Assembly (NCBI GenBank): GCA_000708525.1
Contig: JMRP01000001.1
Location: 248,001-312,000, forward strand
Source: Cyanobium sp. CACIAM 14
Lineage (GTDB): Bacteria; Cyanobacteriota; Cyanobacteriia; PCC-6307; Cyanobiaceae
Direction of reading: 5' to 3'
DNA: 64,000 nt
The translations under genes were made by a program, and so were the position numbers. The notes below the pieces were generated by a model. It was not told the origin of the DNA, ran no database searches, and worked only from the letters and a program-made list of their open reading frames with translations. Below are positions 1 to 9,430 of the stretch, one piece after another. Each line of letters starts with the position of its first letter. Positions within the stretch are counted from its first letter, which is position 1.

Positions 1-1512
1 GGCAGCCGCGGATCCGCCGCCGCCCGCCCCCGCCGTCCCGGCGGGACCTACGGGCGGGAGAAGCCTGCCTACGACCGCGACGAGCGCCGCGGCGAGCGGC
101 CGGGCGTCAATCCCTACGGGCGGCGTTCCTACCAAGGCCGTCCCGATGCGGACGGCCCCTCACCCTGGCGTGATGGCGAGGGCCGGCAGGCGGGCGAGCG
201 CCGAGGCGGAGACCGTTTTCCGGCGCCACGTCCCTCCTTCGGCCGTCCCGGCACGGGTGCCCCGCGCCCCGGCAGCGGCCGCCCGACGGCGACCCGGCCC
301 GGTGGCGCCCGGCGCGGCCCCGCGCCCTTCCGGGAGTCGGACCGCGGGCCCCGCTTCCTTCAGGGCCGCAGATCTCCGGACGGGCCGGCTCCCGCCGGGT
401 CGGCCACGGACGTCCGGGCTGAGGGCGACGTCTTCGCCGCCGCTGCTCCCAGCGACCTGATCTGGGGTCGTCACTCCTGCCAGGCGACGCTCGAGAGCGG
501 TCGCCCGATCCATCGGGTGTGGTGCACTCCCGAGATGCGCTTCAGTCCACGGTTCCTGCAGTTGCTGCGCGAAGCGAAGGCCTCCGGCGTCCTCGTGGAG
601 GAGGTCACCTGGGCCCGCCTGGGGCAGATCAGCGGCGGCGCCGTCCATCAGGGAATCGTGCTGCAACCCGCCGCCGCCGAGACCCTCGATCTGGCAAGCC
701 TGATCGAAGGTTGCCGCGAGATCGGCGAGGCGCCCCTGCTGATCGCCGTGGATGGCCTCACCGATCCCCAGAATCTCGGCGCGATCGTGCGCAGCGCCGA
801 GGCCCTCGGCGCCCATGGCATGGTGCTGCCCCAGCGGCGCAATGCCGGACTCACCGGTTCTGTGGCGAAGGTGGCCGCCGGAGCCCTCGAGCACCTGCCG
901 GTGGCCCGGGTGGTGAATCTCAACCGGTCGCTCGAGGCCCTCAAGCAGGAGGGCTACCGGGTGGTGGGCCTGGCCGAGGAGGGCACGGTGAGCCTGGAGG
1001 AGGCGGATCTGGAGGGCCCCCTGGTGGTGGTGACCGGCTCCGAGGGGGATGGTCTCTCCCTGCTCACCCGCCGCTCCTGTGACCAGCTGGTGCGCATTCC
1101 CCTGCGGGGGGCCACCCCCAGCCTGAACGCCTCGGTGGCCACCGCCCTGCTGCTCTACGAAGTGGCGCGCCGCGGCTGGATGCGGGGGCTGCGGGGCGCC
1201 GCCCCGGCGCCCAGGATCGTGCGCCCTTCGATGCCCGCCCCACCCGATCCCTACCCGGAGGACGCCGAGACCGCCGCTGCGGTACCGCCGATGGAGGCGG
1301 AGCCGGCTGCGGCAGCGGCGATGGCCCCGGAGCCGCAGCCCGCTGACGCCGCCGAAGCCGAGCGGCCCGAAGTGCAGCCGCCTCCGTCCGAACCGGCCCC
1401 TCCTCAGGCGGTGGCACCCGCAGGCGAGGAGCCTGCGTCTCCGGCAACCGGCGAGCCGCTGCCCTATTCCTTCGCTCCTCCCGCCGGTTTCGATGGCGAC
1501 ATCCGCCTCTGA
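1..1512 (+). CDS. rlmB: TrmH/RlmB-type 23S rRNA 2'-O-ribose methyltransferase, 5' end outside window
   Basis: The frame is open from base 1, so the gene starts upstream of the window. The internal ATG at 517 lies inside the conserved substrate-binding domain and cannot be the start. Counting codons from base 1: about 1-150 are rich in Arg, Gly and Pro (repeated GRP/RPG-like runs); about 150-230 are the SpoU substrate-binding domain (begins DLIWGRHSC); about 243-393 are the SPOUT methyltransferase with motif 1 DPQNLGAIVRSAEA, motif 2 VTGSEGDGLS and motif 3 IPLRGATPSLNAS; about 394-503 are a Pro/Ala/Glu-rich tail. The family uses SAM to 2'-O-methylate a guanosine of 23S rRNA (G2251 in E. coli for RlmB). 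The exact target here is inferred. Both low-complexity tails are additions to the usual ~250-residue core. Confidence 0.93.
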   Translation, partial: GSRGSAAARPRRPGGTYGREKPAYDRDERRGERPGVNPYGRRSYQGRPDADGPSPWRDGEGRQAGERRGGDRFPAPRPSFGRPGTGAPRPGSGRPTATRPGGARRGPAPFRESDRGPRFLQGRRSPDGPAPAGSATDVRAEGDVFAAAAPSDLIWGRHSCQATLESGRPIHRVWCTPEMRFSPRFLQLLREAKASGVLVEEVTWARLGQISGGAVHQGIVLQPAAAETLDLASLIEGCREIGEAPLLIAVDGLTDPQNLGAIVRSAEALGAHGMVLPQRRNAGLTGSVAKVAAGALEHLPVARVVNLNRSLEALKQEGYRVVGLAEEGTVSLEEADLEGPLVVVTGSEGDGLSLLTRRSCDQLVRIPLRGATPSLNASVATALLLYEVARRGWMRGLRGAAPAPRIVRPSMPAPPDPYPEDAETAAAVPPMEAEPAAAAAMAPEPQPADAAEAERPEVQPPPSEPAPPQAVAPAGEEPASPATGEPLPYSFAPPAGFDGDIRL

Positions 1513-1572
1513 GGCCCGCGGCGACAGGGTGCCGATGGCCCCTCAGAATGGCCTCTTCGCCGCTCCCGCCCC

Positions 1573-1824
1573 ATGAATCCCCTGCTCTGGTCCGCGCGCG
1601 GCATCGCCAATGCGTTGGGCCTGGCCTGGTGGGCGCGTGTGGAGACCCGTTCCCCGGATGCTGTCTACTGGTTCGGCCCGTTCGTGCGGCGTCGCACCCT
1701 GGAGGCGGCCCTGCCGGCCTTTCTCGACGATCTGCGCGGCGAATCCCCGGCCTCCCTCGAGCACCACTGTCTGCGCACCCGACGGGGGGAGCCGCTCACC
1801 GAAGCCCCCGATCTGGCCGACTGA
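1573..1824 (+). CDS. DUF1816 domain protein
   Basis: An 83-residue protein starting at ATG. It has the DUF1816 pattern found in cyanobacteria: a short N-terminal hydrophobic stretch (GLAWWARVET), then YWFGPF, then an acidic helix with LDDLRGE. The family is often discussed as related to small phycobilisome linker (CpcD-like) domains, but no reaction is known. It lies 60 bp after the methyltransferase and 30 bp before gatA, so the three may be co-transcribed. The family assignment is from pattern recognition; the function is unknown. Confidence 0.8.
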   Translation: MNPLLWSARGIANALGLAWWARVETRSPDAVYWFGPFVRRRTLEAALPAFLDDLRGESPASLEHHCLRTRRGEPLTEAPDLAD

Positions 1825-1854
1825 TAGCGTCCAACACAGCTGGCAAGCGGTTGG

Positions 1855-3327
1855 ATGGGCATCGCCGAATGGCGGGAGCGGCTGCGGCGGGGCGAGGTGT
1901 CGGCCCGGGAGATCACCGATCAGCACCTGGCGCGAATCGCTGCGGTGGACCCCACGGTGCACGCCTTCCTCGAGGTGACCGCGGAGCGGGCCCGCTCCGA
2001 TGCCGACCGCATCGATGCCGCCCTGGCCGCCGGTGAGCCCCTCGGCCCCCTGGCCGGCATCCCTCTGGCCATCAAGGACAACCTCTGCACGCGGGGGATC
2101 CGCACCACCTGCTCCAGCCGCATGCTGGAGACGTTCGTTCCCCCCTACGAATCCACCGTCACCGAGCGCCTCTGGCAGGCGGGGGCCGTGCTGCTGGGCA
2201 AGACGAACCTCGACGAGTTCGCCATGGGCAGCTCCACCGAGACCTCGGCCTTCGGGGCCAGCCGAAATCCCTGGAATCCCGAGAGGGTCCCCGGCGGCAG
2301 TTCCGGTGGCAGCGCCGCCGCCGTCGCCGCCGGCGAATGCCTGGCCTCCCTGGGCTCGGACACCGGTGGTTCGATCCGCCAGCCCGCCAGCTTCTGCGGG
2401 GTGGTGGGCCTCAAGCCCACCTACGGACGGGTGAGCCGCTGGGGCCTTGTGGCTTTCGCCTCCTCGCTCGACCAGGTGGGGCCGTTCAGCAGCAGCGTCG
2501 CCGACGCCGCCGAACTCCTGCAGGTGATCGCCGGGGAGGATCCCCGTGACGCCACCTGTCTGCGGGCGCCGGTCCCCGACTACGGCGCCGACCTGGAGAA
2601 GCCCATCCGTGGCCTGCGGGTGGGGCTGATCCGGGAGTGCTTCGATCAGGAGGGTCTGGATCCGGAGGTGAAGACCTCCGTGCTGGCCGCCGCAGCCCAG
2701 CTGGAAGCCCTGGGCTGCGAGCTGGTGGAGGTGAGCTGTCCCCGCTTCAACGACGGCATCGCCACGTATTACGTGATCGCCCCGTCGGAGGCCTCCGCCA
2801 ACCTCGCCCGCTACGACGGCGTCAAGTACGGCTACCGGGCCGCCGCCGCCGATCCCGGCAGCGACAGCCTGGCCGCCATGACGGCCCGCAGCCGGGCCGA
2901 GGGATTCGGCGAGGAGGTGCAGCGGCGCATCCTGATCGGCACCTATGCCCTCTCCGCCGGCTACGTGGATGCCTATTACCACAAGGCCCAGCAGGTGCGC
3001 ACGTTGATCCGGCGCGACTTCGACCGGGCCTTCGCGGCGGTGGACGTGCTGCTCACCCCCACCTCGCCCACCACGGCCTTTCCGAGTGGTGCCCATGCGG
3101 GCGACCCCCTGGCCATGTATCTCGCCGATCTGCTCACGATCCCGGCCAACCTGGCCGGCCTGCCGGCCATCAGCCTGCCCTGCGGCTTCGACGGCCAGGG
3201 CTTGCCCATCGGTCTGCAGCTGATCGCCGGCGTCCTGGAGGAGCCGAAGCTCCTGCGGGTGGCCCACCAGTACGAGCGGGCGGCGGCGGTGATGGCGGCC
3301 CGTCCGGTGGCGCCTCTGGTGGCCTGA
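1855..3327 (+). CDS. gatA: Asp-tRNA(Asn)/Glu-tRNA(Gln) amidotransferase subunit A
   Basis: This 490-residue protein has the full amidase-signature fold. The catalytic Lys sits in [10 protein letters not shown], the cis-Ser region in [16 protein letters not shown] and the glycine-serine loop in [14 protein letters not shown]. GatA hydrolyses glutamine and passes ammonia to GatB, which amidates misacylated Glu-tRNA(Gln) (and Asp-tRNA(Asn) where needed) in the cytoplasm. Length is normal for GatA. The ATG at 1855 gives a typical N-terminus ([17 protein letters not shown]). gatB and gatC are not in the window. dnaE follows after about 110 bp. Confidence 0.97.
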   Translation: MGIAEWRERLRRGEVSAREITDQHLARIAAVDPTVHAFLEVTAERARSDADRIDAALAAGEPLGPLAGIPLAIKDNLCTRGIRTTCSSRMLETFVPPYESTVTERLWQAGAVLLGKTNLDEFAMGSSTETSAFGASRNPWNPERVPGGSSGGSAAAVAAGECLASLGSDTGGSIRQPASFCGVVGLKPTYGRVSRWGLVAFASSLDQVGPFSSSVADAAELLQVIAGEDPRDATCLRAPVPDYGADLEKPIRGLRVGLIRECFDQEGLDPEVKTSVLAAAAQLEALGCELVEVSCPRFNDGIATYYVIAPSEASANLARYDGVKYGYRAAAADPGSDSLAAMTARSRAEGFGEEVQRRILIGTYALSAGYVDAYYHKAQQVRTLIRRDFDRAFAAVDVLLTPTSPTTAFPSGAHAGDPLAMYLADLLTIPANLAGLPAISLPCGFDGQGLPIGLQLIAGVLEEPKLLRVAHQYERAAAVMAARPVAPLVA

Positions 3328-3439
3328 AGCGGCGTCCGAGGCGGGGGCTTCCAGCGACGGCACACCAGCAGTAGTGTGCCGATCGGCCCCTCCCCCCTCC
3401 GGTGGTGGCGCCTGCCTGCCCTCGTCCGTCTCCTCCGCC

Positions 3440-6400
3440 GTGGCCTTCGTTCCGCTCCACAACCACAGCGACTACAGCCTGCTGGACGGGGCCAGCCAGC
3501 TGCCGGCGATGGTGGAGCGGGCCGTGGAGCTGGGCATGCCCGCCCTCGCCCTGACCGACCACGGCGTCATGTATGGCGCCATCGAGTTGCTGAAGCTCTG
3601 CACGAAGGCCGGTATCAAGCCGATCATCGGCAACGAGATGTACGTGATCAACGGCTCGATCGACGATCCGCAGCCGAAGAAGGAGCGTCGTTACCACCTG
3701 GTCGTGCTGGCGAAGAACGCCACCGGCTACCGCAACCTCGTCAAGCTCACCAGCATCAGCCACCTGCGCGGCATGCGGGGCCGGGGGATCTTCGCGCGGG
3801 CCTGCATCGACAAGGAACTGCTGAGGCAATACAGCGAAGGGCTGATCGTGGCCACCGCCTGCCTCGGCGGTGAGATCCCCCAGGCGATCCTGCGGGGCCG
3901 GCCCGACGTCGCCCGCGACGTCGCGAGCTGGTACCGGGAGGTGTTCGCCGACGACTTCTACCTGGAGATCCAGGACCACGGCGGTCTCGAGGATCGCATC
4001 GTCAACGTCGAGATGGCCCGCATCGGCGCCGAGCTGGACATTCCCCTGATCGCCACCAATGACGCCCACTACCTCACCAGCGGCGACGTGGAGGCCCATG
4101 ACGCCCTGCTCTGCGTGCTCACGGGCAAGCTCATCACCGACGAGAAACGCCTCCGTTACACCGGTACCGAGTACATCAAGAGCGAGGCGGAGATGGCCCG
4201 CCTGTTCGGCGACCACCTCGAACCGGAGGTGATTGCGGCCGCCATCGCCAATACCGCCGCCGTGGCCGAGAAGGTGGAGGACTACGACATCCTCGGCCGC
4301 TACCAGATGCCCCGCTTCCCGATCCCCGAGGGCCACAGCGCCGTGAGCTACCTCAGTGCGGTGAGCCACGAGGGCCTGCGCCATCGCCTGTCACTGGACG
4401 ACGATGCGCCGATCGATCCCGGCTACGCCGAGCGCCTCGCCTTCGAGCTGCAGGTGATGGAGCAGATGGGCTTTCCCACCTACTTCCTGGTGGTCTGGGA
4501 CTACATCCGGTTCGCCCGTGAGAACGGGATCCCCGTGGGGCCGGGCCGCGGTTCGGCTGCCGGATCCCTTGTGGCCTATGCCCTGGGCATCACCAACATC
4601 GATCCGGTGCGGCATGGCCTTCTCTTCGAGCGCTTCCTCAATCCCGAGCGCAAGTCGATGCCCGACATCGACACCGATTTCTGCATCGAACGCCGCGGCG
4701 AGGTGATCGACTACGTCACCCGGCGCTACGGCGAGGACAAGGTCGCCCAGATCATCACCTTCAACCGCATGACCTCCAAGGCCGTGCTGAAGGATGTGGC
4801 CCGGGTGCTCGACATTCCCTACGGCGAGGCCGACCGGCTGGCGAAGCTGATCCCCGTGGCCCGCGGCAAGCCCGCCAAGCTCGCCGAGATGATCGGTCCG
4901 GACTCTCCCAATGCGGAGTTCCGCGAGAAGTACGAGAACGATCCCAAGGTGCGCCATTGGGTGGATCTGGCCCGCCGCATCGAGGGCACCAACAAGACCT
5001 TCGGCGTCCATGCGGCAGGGGTGGTGATCGCCGCCGATCCGCTCGATGAACTGGTGCCGCTGCAGCGCAACAACGACGGTCAGGTCATCACCCAGTACTT
5101 CATGGAGGACGTGGAGGCGATGGGGCTGCTGAAGATGGACTTCCTCGGCCTCAAGAACCTCACCATGATCGAGAAGACGCTGGATCTGGTCGAGCAGAGC
5201 GTCGGCGAGAGGATCGATCCGGAGGCCCTTCCCCCCCAGGACGAGAAGACCTTCGCCCTGCTCGCCCGCGGCGACCTGGAAGGCATCTTCCAGCTGGAAT
5301 CCAGCGGCATGCGCCAGATCGTGCGCGATCTCAAGCCCTCCTCGCTGGAGGACATCTCCTCGATTCTTGCCCTCTACCGGCCCGGACCTCTCGATGCCGG
5401 CCTGATCCCCAAGTTCATCAATCGCAAGCACGGCCGTGAGGCCATCGACGTGGCCCACGCCAAGCTGGAGCCGATCCTGAAGGAGACCTACGGCATCATG
5501 GTCTACCAGGAGCAGATCATGCGCATCGCCCAGGATCTTGCCGGTTATTCCCTTGGTGAGGCCGATCTTCTCCGCCGTGCCATGGGCAAGAAGAAGGTGT
5601 CGGAGATGCAGAAGCATCGTCAGCAGTTCGTGAACGGAGCCAGCGAACGCGGCGTGGATCAACGGATCGCCGAGGAGCTCTTCGACCAGATGGTGCTGTT
5701 CGCCGAGTACTGCTTCAACAAGAGCCATTCCACCGCCTATGGCGCCGTCACCTACCAGACCGCCTATCTGAAGGCGCACCACCCGGTGGCCTACATGGCG
5801 GCCCTGCTCACGGTGAATGCCGGCGCCAGCGACAAGGTGCAGCGCTACATCGCCAACTGCCAGGCGATGGGCATCGAGGTGATGCCGCCGGATGTGAACG
5901 CCTCGGGCATCGATTTCACGCCCGTGGGCACGAAGATCCTCTTCGGTCTCTCGGCGGTGCGCAACCTGGGCGAAGGGGCCATCCGCCAGCTGATCGAGGC
6001 GCGCGCCAGTGACGGCCCCTTCCTGCATCTGGCCGATCTCTGCGACCGGCTCTCCGGCCAGCAGCTCAACCGCCGGGCGATCGAATCCCTGATCCACTGC
6101 GGCGCCCTCGACGGCCTCGAGCCGAACGCCAACCGGGCGCAGCTGATGGCCGATCTGGATCTGGTGCTCGACTGGGCCGGCTCCCGCGCCCGCGACCGGG
6201 CCAGCGGCCAGGGCAACCTCTTCGATCTGTTCACCGCAGCCACTGACGGGGCGGCGGCGGTGGAAGCCCCCGCCCCTCCGAAGGCCGCCCCGGTTGCCGA
6301 CTACGCCCCCACCGAGAAGCTCAAGCTCGAAAAGGAGCTCCTCGGCTTCTACATCTCCGATCATCCGCTGCGGCAGCTGGCCTCCCAGGTGCGGCTGCTC

Positions 6401-6958
6401 ACGCCGATCGGCCTGGCCAACCTGGAGGAGATGGCCGACAAGGCCAGGGTGAGCGTGGTGGTGATGGTGAGCGAGATCCGTCAGGTGACCACCCGCAAGG
6501 GTGATCGCATGGCGGTGCTGCAGCTCGAGGACCTCACCGGCTCCTGCGAGGCGGTGGTGTTTCCCAAGAGCTATGCCCGACTGGCTGACCACCTGATGGT
6601 GGATGCGCGGCTGCTCCTGTGGGCCGGGGTGGACCGCCGCGATGACCGGGTGCAGCTGCTGGTCGACGACTGCCGCAGCATCGAGGACCTGCAGCTGGTC
6701 ATGGTCGAACTGGCCCCGGAGCAGGCCGGTGACATCGCCGTGCAGCACCGCCTGCGGGAATGCCTGACGCGCCACCGCCCCGGCCAGGAGGAGGCCGGCG
6801 TGAGGGTGCCGGTGGTGGCGATGGTGAAGCAGGAGGACCAGACACGGTTCGTCCGCCTGGGAGGCCAGTTCTGTGTCGCCGATGCGGCGGCGGCGGTTCA
6901 GACCCTGGCCTCCGCCGAGTTCAGAGCCTGGCTGCGCTCACCCCTGGGGGCGGCCTGA
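3440..6958 (+). CDS. dnaE: DNA polymerase III alpha subunit
   Basis: The 1172-residue replicative polymerase. I chose GTG at 3440 because it gives the usual cyanobacterial N-terminus ([19 protein letters not shown] after the initiator). An ATG at 3374 in frame would add an unsupported leader. The order is PHP domain (about 1-280), polymerase palm with catalytic PDIDTDF near residue 408, fingers, helix-hairpin-helix and a C-terminal OB fold ([10 protein letters not shown] onward, about 1005). In many cyanobacteria dnaE is broken by the DnaE split intein before a Cys in [10 protein letters not shown]. Here that junction (Cys758, base 5711) is continuous and contains no intein. The 3' end overlaps the convergent PAM68 gene by 21 bp. 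Confidence 0.97.
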   Translation: MAFVPLHNHSDYSLLDGASQLPAMVERAVELGMPALALTDHGVMYGAIELLKLCTKAGIKPIIGNEMYVINGSIDDPQPKKERRYHLVVLAKNATGYRNLVKLTSISHLRGMRGRGIFARACIDKELLRQYSEGLIVATACLGGEIPQAILRGRPDVARDVASWYREVFADDFYLEIQDHGGLEDRIVNVEMARIGAELDIPLIATNDAHYLTSGDVEAHDALLCVLTGKLITDEKRLRYTGTEYIKSEAEMARLFGDHLEPEVIAAAIANTAAVAEKVEDYDILGRYQMPRFPIPEGHSAVSYLSAVSHEGLRHRLSLDDDAPIDPGYAERLAFELQVMEQMGFPTYFLVVWDYIRFARENGIPVGPGRGSAAGSLVAYALGITNIDPVRHGLLFERFLNPERKSMPDIDTDFCIERRGEVIDYVTRRYGEDKVAQIITFNRMTSKAVLKDVARVLDIPYGEADRLAKLIPVARGKPAKLAEMIGPDSPNAEFREKYENDPKVRHWVDLARRIEGTNKTFGVHAAGVVIAADPLDELVPLQRNNDGQVITQYFMEDVEAMGLLKMDFLGLKNLTMIEKTLDLVEQSVGERIDPEALPPQDEKTFALLARGDLEGIFQLESSGMRQIVRDLKPSSLEDISSILALYRPGPLDAGLIPKFINRKHGREAIDVAHAKLEPILKETYGIMVYQEQIMRIAQDLAGYSLGEADLLRRAMGKKKVSEMQKHRQQFVNGASERGVDQRIAEELFDQMVLFAEYCFNKSHSTAYGAVTYQTAYLKAHHPVAYMAALLTVNAGASDKVQRYIANCQAMGIEVMPPDVNASGIDFTPVGTKILFGLSAVRNLGEGAIRQLIEARASDGPFLHLADLCDRLSGQQLNRRAIESLIHCGALDGLEPNANRAQLMADLDLVLDWAGSRARDRASGQGNLFDLFTAATDGAAAVEAPAPPKAAPVADYAPTEKLKLEKELLGFYISDHPLRQLASQVRLLTPIGLANLEEMADKARVSVVVMVSEIRQVTTRKGDRMAVLQLEDLTGSCEAVVFPKSYARLADHLMVDARLLLWAGVDRRDDRVQLLVDDCRSIEDLQLVMVELAPEQAGDIAVQHRLRECLTRHRPGQEEAGVRVPVVAMVKQEDQTRFVRLGGQFCVADAAAAVQTLASAEFRAWLRSPLGAA

Positions 6959-7405
6959 GCCGGAGCCTGCGGCGCTCCGCGACCCCTGGCGCATGGCCTT
7001 CACCGAGTCCCGCACCCGGCCGATGTTCACGCCGATCTGCTCGAACCCCAGCAGACTGCCGGGCCCGTCTTCCCAGCTGGCGGAAAGTACCCCGTAGCTG
7101 AGGCCCAGCAGCCCCAGGACAAAGAACGCGCCGGAGCCGGCAAGGGTGAGCCCGGGGGCGATGTCGAGTACGCCGCGGCTGACGAGCAGGTAGCTGGCAA
7201 CGATCACTCCCATCCCCAGCAGGGTCGGGGTACCCGTGGCGACGGCGATGCGCCGCACCATGCGGGCCGCCACCGCATCGGGTATCACCTGTTGGCGGGG
7301 GGGCGAACTGGTGTTCTGACCTCTGCGGGCCGCCTGGGCTGCCCTGTCGCTGCCGTCCTTCCCGGCGGCGGAGCCGAAGGCTGGCGGTCTGGGCCGGCGG
7401 GCCAT
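6938..7405 (-). CDS. PAM68 family photosystem II assembly protein
   Basis: A 155-residue protein. Residues 1-40 are basic and disordered. [20 protein letters not shown] then leads into two transmembrane segments (around [17 protein letters not shown] and [21 protein letters not shown]), followed by [12 protein letters not shown], the hallmark of the PAM68/DUF3464 family. PAM68 acts in the thylakoid membrane and helps early photosystem II assembly and insertion of antenna proteins in plants and cyanobacteria. It lies 10 bp downstream of rpsO on the same strand, so probably in one transcript with ruvA and rpsO. Its stop lies inside the convergent dnaE 3' end. Confidence 0.88.
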   Translation of the reverse strand: MARRPRPPAFGSAAGKDGSDRAAQAARRGQNTSSPPRQQVIPDAVAARMVRRIAVATGTPTLLGMGVIVASYLLVSRGVLDIAPGLTLAGSGAFFVLGLLGLSYGVLSASWEDGPGSLLGFEQIGVNIGRVRDSVKAMRQGSRSAAGSGSGRPQG

Positions 7406-7415
7406 CGAACCGACC

Positions 7416-7685
7416 TCAGCCGCGGATGCCGAGCTTGGCGATCAGGGTGGCGTAGCGCTCCTCGCTCTGCCGGCGCAGGTAGCCGAGCAGCCGCTTGCGG
7501 CGGCCGATCATCTTGAGCAGCCCCTGGCGGGAGGAGAAGTCGTGGATGTTCTTCTGGAGGTGACCGCTGAGTTGCTGGATCCGCTCGCTCAGCATGGCGA
7601 CCTGCACCTCCACCGACCCGGTATCGGTGCCGTGGGCCTGGTGGGTGTTGATCAGTTCCTGTTTCCTGGTGGTGGTGAGCGGCAT
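7416..7685 (-). CDS. rpsO: 30S ribosomal protein S15
   Basis: An 89-residue protein with the full S15 four-helix pattern ([50 protein letters not shown]). It binds 16S rRNA and S6/S18 in the platform of the small subunit. The ATG at 7685 gives the normal length; a further in-frame ATG at 7712 would add a non-conserved 9-residue leader. It sits between ruvA (71 bp upstream) and the PAM68 gene (10 bp downstream) on the same strand. Confidence 0.97.
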   Translation of the reverse strand: MPLTTTRKQELINTHQAHGTDTGSVEVQVAMLSERIQQLSGHLQKNIHDFSSRQGLLKMIGRRKRLLGYLRRQSEERYATLIAKLGIRG

Positions 7686-7756
7686 GGGCGGAGCTGAGCC
7701 CGGACGGAGCAAACCAACACCTTAACGCGCGGCCCGATGGCTCCTCCCCCCTCGCC

Positions 7757-8410
7757 TCAGGCCACGGCCCGGGACAGCCAGCGCAGACACTCACGCAGCC
7801 AGTCGTCCGGACCGTCCGCCTCCGCCAACCCACCCGCGGCGACCGCCCGCAGGGCCCGGTGGATTTCCAGCGGCTCGTAGCCCAGGGCCGCCAGGGTGAT
7901 CTGCACCTCGTCGCGGCAGGGGCCGGAAGGGGCGGAGGCCAAGGTGCCATCGCCGCTCTCCTCGGCGTCCAGCGGATCCACCAGGCCGGCGAAGCGCTCC
8001 TGCAGCCGGCGGCGCAGTTCCACCGCCAGCCGTTCGGCCGTGCGTTTTCCCACCCCGGGGGCCTGGCAGAGGCTGCGCAGATCGCTGTGGACGATGGCGC
8101 GCACCAGCGCCTCCACCTCCAGCACCCCCAGGAGGGCCAGCGCCATCTGGGGCCCGACGCCGCTCACCGCCACCAGTTCGCGGAACAGGTCCCTTTCCTG
8201 GCGGGTGGCGAAGCCGTAGAGGGTCCAGGCGTCGTCGCGGATGCTGTGGTGCACGTGCAGGCTCAGATCGCTGCCCGCCTCGGGCAGCCGCTGCCACTGT
8301 CGGCTGCTGAGCTGCACCTCGTAGCCCACCCCCTGGCAGATCAGCAGCACCCCGCAGCGGTGAGCCTGTTGCCATTGTTCGGCCACGCGCCCCTGCAGCC
8401 AGCCGATCAT
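7757..8410 (-). CDS. ruvA: Holliday junction branch migration protein RuvA
   Basis: A 217-residue protein beginning MIGWLQGRVAEQW. It has the N-terminal OB fold, a helix-hairpin-helix pair (VSGVGPQMALALLG and APGVGKRTAERLAVELR) and the C-terminal RuvB-binding domain (ITLAALGYEPLEIHRAL). RuvA binds Holliday junctions as a tetramer and recruits the RuvB motor for branch migration. The frame is open upstream to 8635, but 8410 is the family start. The ATG overlaps the possible divergent ATG of the lipoprotein gene in a CATG palindrome. Likely first gene of a ruvA-rpsO-PAM68 unit. Confidence 0.96.
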   Translation of the reverse strand: MIGWLQGRVAEQWQQAHRCGVLLICQGVGYEVQLSSRQWQRLPEAGSDLSLHVHHSIRDDAWTLYGFATRQERDLFRELVAVSGVGPQMALALLGVLEVEALVRAIVHSDLRSLCQAPGVGKRTAERLAVELRRRLQERFAGLVDPLDAEESGDGTLASAPSGPCRDEVQITLAALGYEPLEIHRALRAVAAGGLAEADGPDDWLRECLRWLSRAVA

Positions 8411-8432
8411 GGTCGAACGCGCATCGGAACCC

Positions 8433-8906
8433 ATGCTGCCCCTCCTGCCAACCCCCCACCGTCGCCGCACGGCGCTGGTCGCGCGGGTGCTGGCACCGCT
8501 GCTGAGCCTGGTGCTGCTGCTGGGGGCCTGCGACCGGGTCGGCCAGCCTCCCAGGGGTGTGCTGCTCGATGCCCTCTCCCTGCAGATCCAGCTCACCCAG
8601 GGGGCCATCGCCCGGGCCCTGGATCTGGAGGCCACCGGACTGCCCGAGGTGAGCCGGGTTCGGGTGGAGCGGCAGGAGGATGTGTCGATCGGGGACAGCC
8701 GGGGCCTTCACCTGGCCGGCCGCTTCGACTGGCGCCTCCCCGGTGATGCCATTCGCGTCGACAGTCCGTTCGAGCTCTACCTGCAGCGGGGGGACAAAGG
8801 GCAGAGCTGGCGGCTGGCTCGGCCCAGCGGCAGCCGCGATGGCACCCGTCAGGACTGGATCACCGATCCCCTGCCACTGCCGGGCCTTCCGGGCGGTGCC
8901 GGTTGA
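8433..8906 (+). CDS. Putative lipoprotein of unknown function
   Basis: A 157-residue protein with a basic n-region (HRRRTALVAR), a hydrophobic core and the lipobox LLGAC, so it is probably acylated and membrane-anchored. The rest is a soluble domain rich in beta-strand-like segments (QEDVSIGDSRGLHLAGRFDWRL), with no motif I recognise. I prefer the ATG at 8433 because it places the signal peptide normally. An upstream ATG at 8409 overlaps the ruvA start on the other strand and would add eight residues. The divergent arrangement leaves almost no room for promoters between it and ruvA. Confidence 0.72.
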   Translation: MLPLLPTPHRRRTALVARVLAPLLSLVLLLGACDRVGQPPRGVLLDALSLQIQLTQGAIARALDLEATGLPEVSRVRVERQEDVSIGDSRGLHLAGRFDWRLPGDAIRVDSPFELYLQRGDKGQSWRLARPSGSRDGTRQDWITDPLPLPGLPGGAG

Positions 8907-9430
8907 TCCTCTCCCAGGCTGAGCCGGCGGCTCTTCCGGGGCAGGGTGAGACGCCGTACGACCAGGCCGATCAGCACAACCCGGCAGACGAAGTTCCTGG
9001 CACCGAGCACCGGGGAGGGCATCGGGCCGGATCGATCCCGCCGGCCTCCGGAGGGCTTGAAAGTGAACGATTCACCCCCGCACCAGGCATGAGAGGAACC
9101 CCGTTCCCAGCGCCGGGGGGATGCAGGACTCGGAGGTGGCTGCGCACCGAGGGGAACTCCGTCCTCAGGGTGCTCACGCCGGGGTTGATGAAGAGGGCGA
9201 TCAGCGGCGCCTCCGGCCGGGCCGGATCCCGAACCTCCGACAGAATCCGCTGACGGCCGGGTGCCCAGGGCACTGACGGCAAGGATCGTGCCCGATGCCG
9301 CTGATGTGGCGAGTCCCGCAGGCCACCCCCCGAGCCCCGCAGCGCCCTCTTCCGACTGCGTTCATTCTTCGTTAATGTCTTTTCAGGTCCACCGGGTCGA
9401 GATGGGCTGCGCCGCGTCGTTCTCTCAGCC
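8907..9430. other. 524-bp region with no confident gene
   Basis: Short frames exist on both strands, but none has a recognisable domain. The best is on the minus strand (9432 to 8971): its middle part reads like protein (EAPLIALFINPGVSTLRTEF) while both flanks look random, so it may be a remnant of a decayed gene. Near 9361-9385 composition turns AT-rich just upstream of the response regulator, which fits a promoter. I find no tRNA-like fold and no insertion-sequence ends. Confidence 0.5.
9361..9390 (+). promoter_or_regulatory. AT-rich putative promoter region of the response regulator
   Basis: An AT-rich island (ttcattcttcgttaatgtct) in an otherwise very GC-rich neighbourhood, 40-70 bp before the response-regulator ATG at 9431. 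TTAATG could serve as a -10 element. No clear -35 box is visible, so this rests mainly on composition and position. Confidence 0.3.

Noticed and set aside
1543-3462. Long open frame on the minus strand opposite gatA
   Set aside because: The composition is a mirror of the GC-rich gatA codons (His/Gly/Gln-rich), with no domain; gatA itself is unmistakable.
4391-6775. 794-codon open frame on the minus strand opposite dnaE
   Set aside because: No recognisable motif and a low-complexity His/Gly/Leu pattern, typical of antisense frames in high-GC DNA.
8862-9022. Short minus-strand frame beginning MPSPVLGARNF with a hydrophobic stretch
   Set aside because: About 50 codons, overlaps the end of the lipoprotein gene, no spacing or RBS support; kept only as part of the gene-free region.
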